Source: Syntrophaceae bacterium PtaB.Bin038 (GTDB taxonomy: Bacteria > Desulfobacterota > Syntrophia > Syntrophales > UBA2192). From it: a DNA stretch of 6,777 nucleotides. The stretch is taken from positions 1 to 6,777 of the forward strand of contig MVQS01000133.1 in NCBI GenBank assembly GCA_002067855.1. Direction: 5' to 3'. Shown piece by piece: positions 5,254 to 6,777 of this stretch. Position numbers and translations under genes: made by a program. The notes under the pieces were generated by a model. The model was not told the DNA's origin, made no database searches, and worked only from the letters and a program-made list of their open reading frames with translations. Each line of letters begins with the position of its first letter. Within the stretch, counting starts at the first letter, position 1.

Positions 5254-5598
5254 TCACCGCCTCCGGCCGTCGATGATCACATTTTGGTTCTGTAGCATTT
5301 TCCATGCCTTGTCGACCTTTTCCTGTTCCGACTCGCTCTGCGTGCCCGCGGTGGGGGCGCCCGTCGAATGCACGACCGACGCCTTGCCGTCGGCATCCCT
5401 CACCTCGCGGACCCCGATCTGGTCCGACGGGTTCGCCTGCCGGCCCGCACATTCCTGTTCGATCATGAGCCGGATGGTCTCGTCGCTGACACCCGCCTTC
5501 CTGAGCTTGACGACCTCCTCCGGCGTGAGGGCGACGGCCGCCCCGGCAAGGAGCAGGATGGCAACCGCGGAACAGGCAACAATCCATGACTTCTTCAT
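5254..5598 (-). CDS. Small exported protein of unknown function
   Basis: The protein has 114 residues. It begins with a classical Sec signal peptide: MKKS, then a hydrophobic core (about 6-22), and a likely cleavage after AAVA at residue 23. The mature part starts LTPEEVVKLRKAGVSDETIR (24-43) and continues LMIEQE. This is a short helical motif of the 'EVVKLxKAGVSDxxI' type that I have seen in otherwise uncharacterised bacterial exported proteins. The rest is polar, ending MLQNQNVIIDGRRR. There is no lipobox; the Cys at residue 9 is inside the signal core and Cys50 is in the mature part. The start is supported by a GGGAG/GAGG purine tract just upstream. It sits 41 bases behind the FliL-like gene and is presumably cotranscribed. 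A periplasmic role linked to the flagellum is inferred from context only. Confidence 0.8.
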   Translation of the reverse strand: MKKSWIVACSAVAILLLAGAAVALTPEEVVKLRKAGVSDETIRLMIEQECAGRQANPSDQIGVREVRDADGKASVVHSTGAPTAGTQSESEQEKVDKAWKMLQNQNVIIDGRRR

Positions 5599-5639
5599 TT
5601 TCCTCTCCCTGTCCCCTTCTTGTCCCCTGGACCCTGTTC

Positions 5640-6275
5640 CTAGATCAGCACATACCGCGTCACGTAGACGTCCTTCAGGGCCCCTTCCCCCAGGAGGCCG
5701 CGCAGTTGCTCCCGCACGTCGTTCTTGAACCTCCTGCCCGAGTCGGGGCCTGCGATCCACTCGGGGCCCTTCTTCTTTGCCGCCAGGTAGATCGCCCTGC
5801 GGATCTCCACCTTGCGGTCCTCCGAGAGTTCCACGACCTCGTGGAACTCGATCGTCACATCGCACTGGAGAAAACGGTAACGGCCCCCGGCGTCCTTGAT
5901 GTCGATGCTGAAACCGGGGAACTCGGCCTCCCGGACGGCCCGGACGGCCGCGACGGCCCGGGCCTGTTCACCGGCCGCGGCCCGCTCGGCTTCCTGGTGC
6001 CGGACGGCCAGGAAGGAGGCGACGGCGCCCGACAGGAAAACGGCGGCCGCAAGGCCCGCGGCGATCACCTTCCAGTTCAGGAGCGCCGGCCGGCCGCCGG
6101 GAGCCGCCGGGAGCCGGGAGAGGATTTTCCGCAGCCATGCCGGCAGCCGGGACAGCGGCGACGAGCTTGCCGGCGGGGAAAGCCCCGCTTCGGCGCCGCC
6201 CCCGGCGGTCTCCGTCTTCGGGGTTTGCGCCGCCCCGTCGATTTCCAGCAGATCGAGTTCGACTCTCCGCGCCAT
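5640..6275 (-). CDS. FliL-like flagellar basal-body-associated protein with extended N-terminus
   Basis: FliL proteins are single-span inner-membrane proteins that surround the stator units and support motor function. This one has 211 residues. A proline/alanine/serine-rich cytoplasmic N-terminus of about 68 residues comes first. A membrane span follows at about 69-91, then a helical alanine/arginine-rich linker to about 115. The periplasmic domain runs from about 120 to 211. The C-terminal pattern LRGLLGEGALKDVYVTRYVL (191-210) closely fits the FliL ending, in which a 'V-Y-x-T-x-[FY]-V' strand closes the domain. The N-terminal extension is longer than in typical FliL (about 150-170 residues in total). 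The ATG is 12 bases after the fliA stop, indicating an operon. It may be a FliL paralogue, so the symbol is left blank. Confidence 0.8.
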   Translation of the reverse strand: MARRVELDLLEIDGAAQTPKTETAGGGAEAGLSPPASSSPLSRLPAWLRKILSRLPAAPGGRPALLNWKVIAAGLAAAVFLSGAVASFLAVRHQEAERAAAGEQARAVAAVRAVREAEFPGFSIDIKDAGGRYRFLQCDVTIEFHEVVELSEDRKVEIRRAIYLAAKKKGPEWIAGPDSGRRFKNDVREQLRGLLGEGALKDVYVTRYVLI

Positions 6276-6287
6276 GGCCTTGCCCGT

Positions 6288-6777
6288 TTACCGGAGCTCC
6301 CTCACCCTGCCCCGAAGGCGCAGGACGGCCTGGGAGTGGAGCTGGCAGACCCGCGACTCGGTGAGGTTGAGGACGCAGCCGATCTCCTTCATGGTAAGTT
6401 CCTCGTAGTAGTACAGCGACAGCACCACCTTCTCCTTGTCCGGGAGCGCCTCGATGGCATCCTTGAGGATCTTCTTCACCTCGCCGCGGGCCAGGATCGA
6501 CAGGGGGCTGCCCTGGTCCATTTTCTCGAGCACGTCGTAGGTCGCGTACTTCTCGCAGTAGTCGGGCGGCAAATCCTCGCTCGAAAGCAGCGACACGCCG
6601 GAGGCCTCGTCGAGGAGCTGGTAGTAGTCCTCGAGGGACAGGTCCATGTACTCGGCCACCTCCGCCTCGTCGGGGGGCCGGCCGAGCTGCTGCTGGAGGG
6701 CCAGCATCGCCTTCTCGATCCGGGCGTCCTTGTTGCGCGCCGAGCGCGGCTGCCAGTCCCTCGCCCGCAGCTCGTCG
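6288..6777 (-). CDS. fliA: Flagellar sigma factor FliA (sigma-28), C-terminal part
   Basis: Sigma-28 directs RNA polymerase to late flagellar genes and is held inactive by FlgM until the hook is finished. The last 162 residues are visible; the N-terminal regions 1.2-2.3 lie beyond the window edge. The first visible codons read DELRARDWQPRSARNK, the typical FliA region 2.4 segment. A region 3 like that of FliA follows (LQQQLGRPPDEAEVAEYMDL). Region 4 is complete, with a clear 4.2 helix-turn-helix (EELTMKEIGCVLNLTESRVC, then QLHSQAVLRLR). An internal ATG at 6707 opens a shorter frame but is not the real start, because coding sequence continues upstream of it. The gene is followed after 12 bases by the FliL-like gene. 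Confidence 0.94.
   Translation of the reverse strand, partial: DELRARDWQPRSARNKDARIEKAMLALQQQLGRPPDEAEVAEYMDLSLEDYYQLLDEASGVSLLSSEDLPPDYCEKYATYDVLEKMDQGSPLSILARGEVKKILKDAIEALPDKEKVVLSLYYYEELTMKEIGCVLNLTESRVCQLHSQAVLRLRGRVRELR

Noticed and set aside
5599..5865. Upstream extension of the small exported protein within the same open frame
   Set aside because: It overlaps the FliL-like gene and would bury the clear signal peptide that begins at 5598.

Overview
The window is a flagellar gene cluster with every recognisable gene on the minus strand, so transcription runs from high to low coordinates. GC content is high, and the genes are either closely packed or separated by gaps of roughly 40-280 bases. 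The gene set suggests a Gram-negative member of the former Deltaproteobacteria (Desulfobacterota). It includes fliA, a FliL-type protein, a DUF2802-like membrane protein, a FliK-type protein, a stand-alone FlhB C-terminal homologue (FhlB), and then flgF-flgG behind a sigma-54-type promoter. The lineage is inferred from gene content and style, not from a marker gene.

Layout in transcription order. (1) 6777-6288: C-terminal part of fliA (sigma-28), cut by the window edge. (2) 6275-5640: a single-span FliL-like protein with a long cytoplasmic N-terminus. (3) 5598-5254: a small exported protein of unknown function. (4) 5131-4307: a histidine-kinase-like protein with an intact H-box but a degenerate ATPase domain. 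(5) 4170-3850: a 106-residue charged, glutamine-rich protein that I do not recognise. (6) 3699-3211: a DUF2802-like protein with one membrane span, a coiled coil and a C-terminal helix-turn-helix-like segment. (7) 3211-2096: a FliK-like hook-length-control protein, overlapping the previous gene by one base (TGATG). (8) 2057-1662: FhlB. (9) A 284-base gap (1661-1378) holding a near-consensus sigma-54 promoter. (10) 1377-664: flgF, proximal rod. (11) 567-1: flgG, distal rod, missing its C-terminus at the window edge.

Reading of the system. The first block pairs the late-flagellar sigma factor with regulatory, motor-associated and export-switch proteins. The second block begins a rod operon (flgF, flgG) with its own sigma-54 control. 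FliK and FlhB are known partners in the switch of export specificity from hook to filament, so a FliK-like gene next to FhlB suggests a dedicated pair. The gene most worth attention is the degenerate histidine kinase, which could be a phosphotransfer or scaffold protein feeding the sigma-54 regulator of the flagellar genes; that role is inference.

A second layer of structure lies outside the genes. Tracts of an exact 7-base period (consensus GCCTNNN) occur only in intergenic sequence, on both sides of flgF and between fliK and fhlB. An 11-mer, GGGCTCAAGGC, is present three times. I found no tRNA, rRNA, insertion sequence or CRISPR array.
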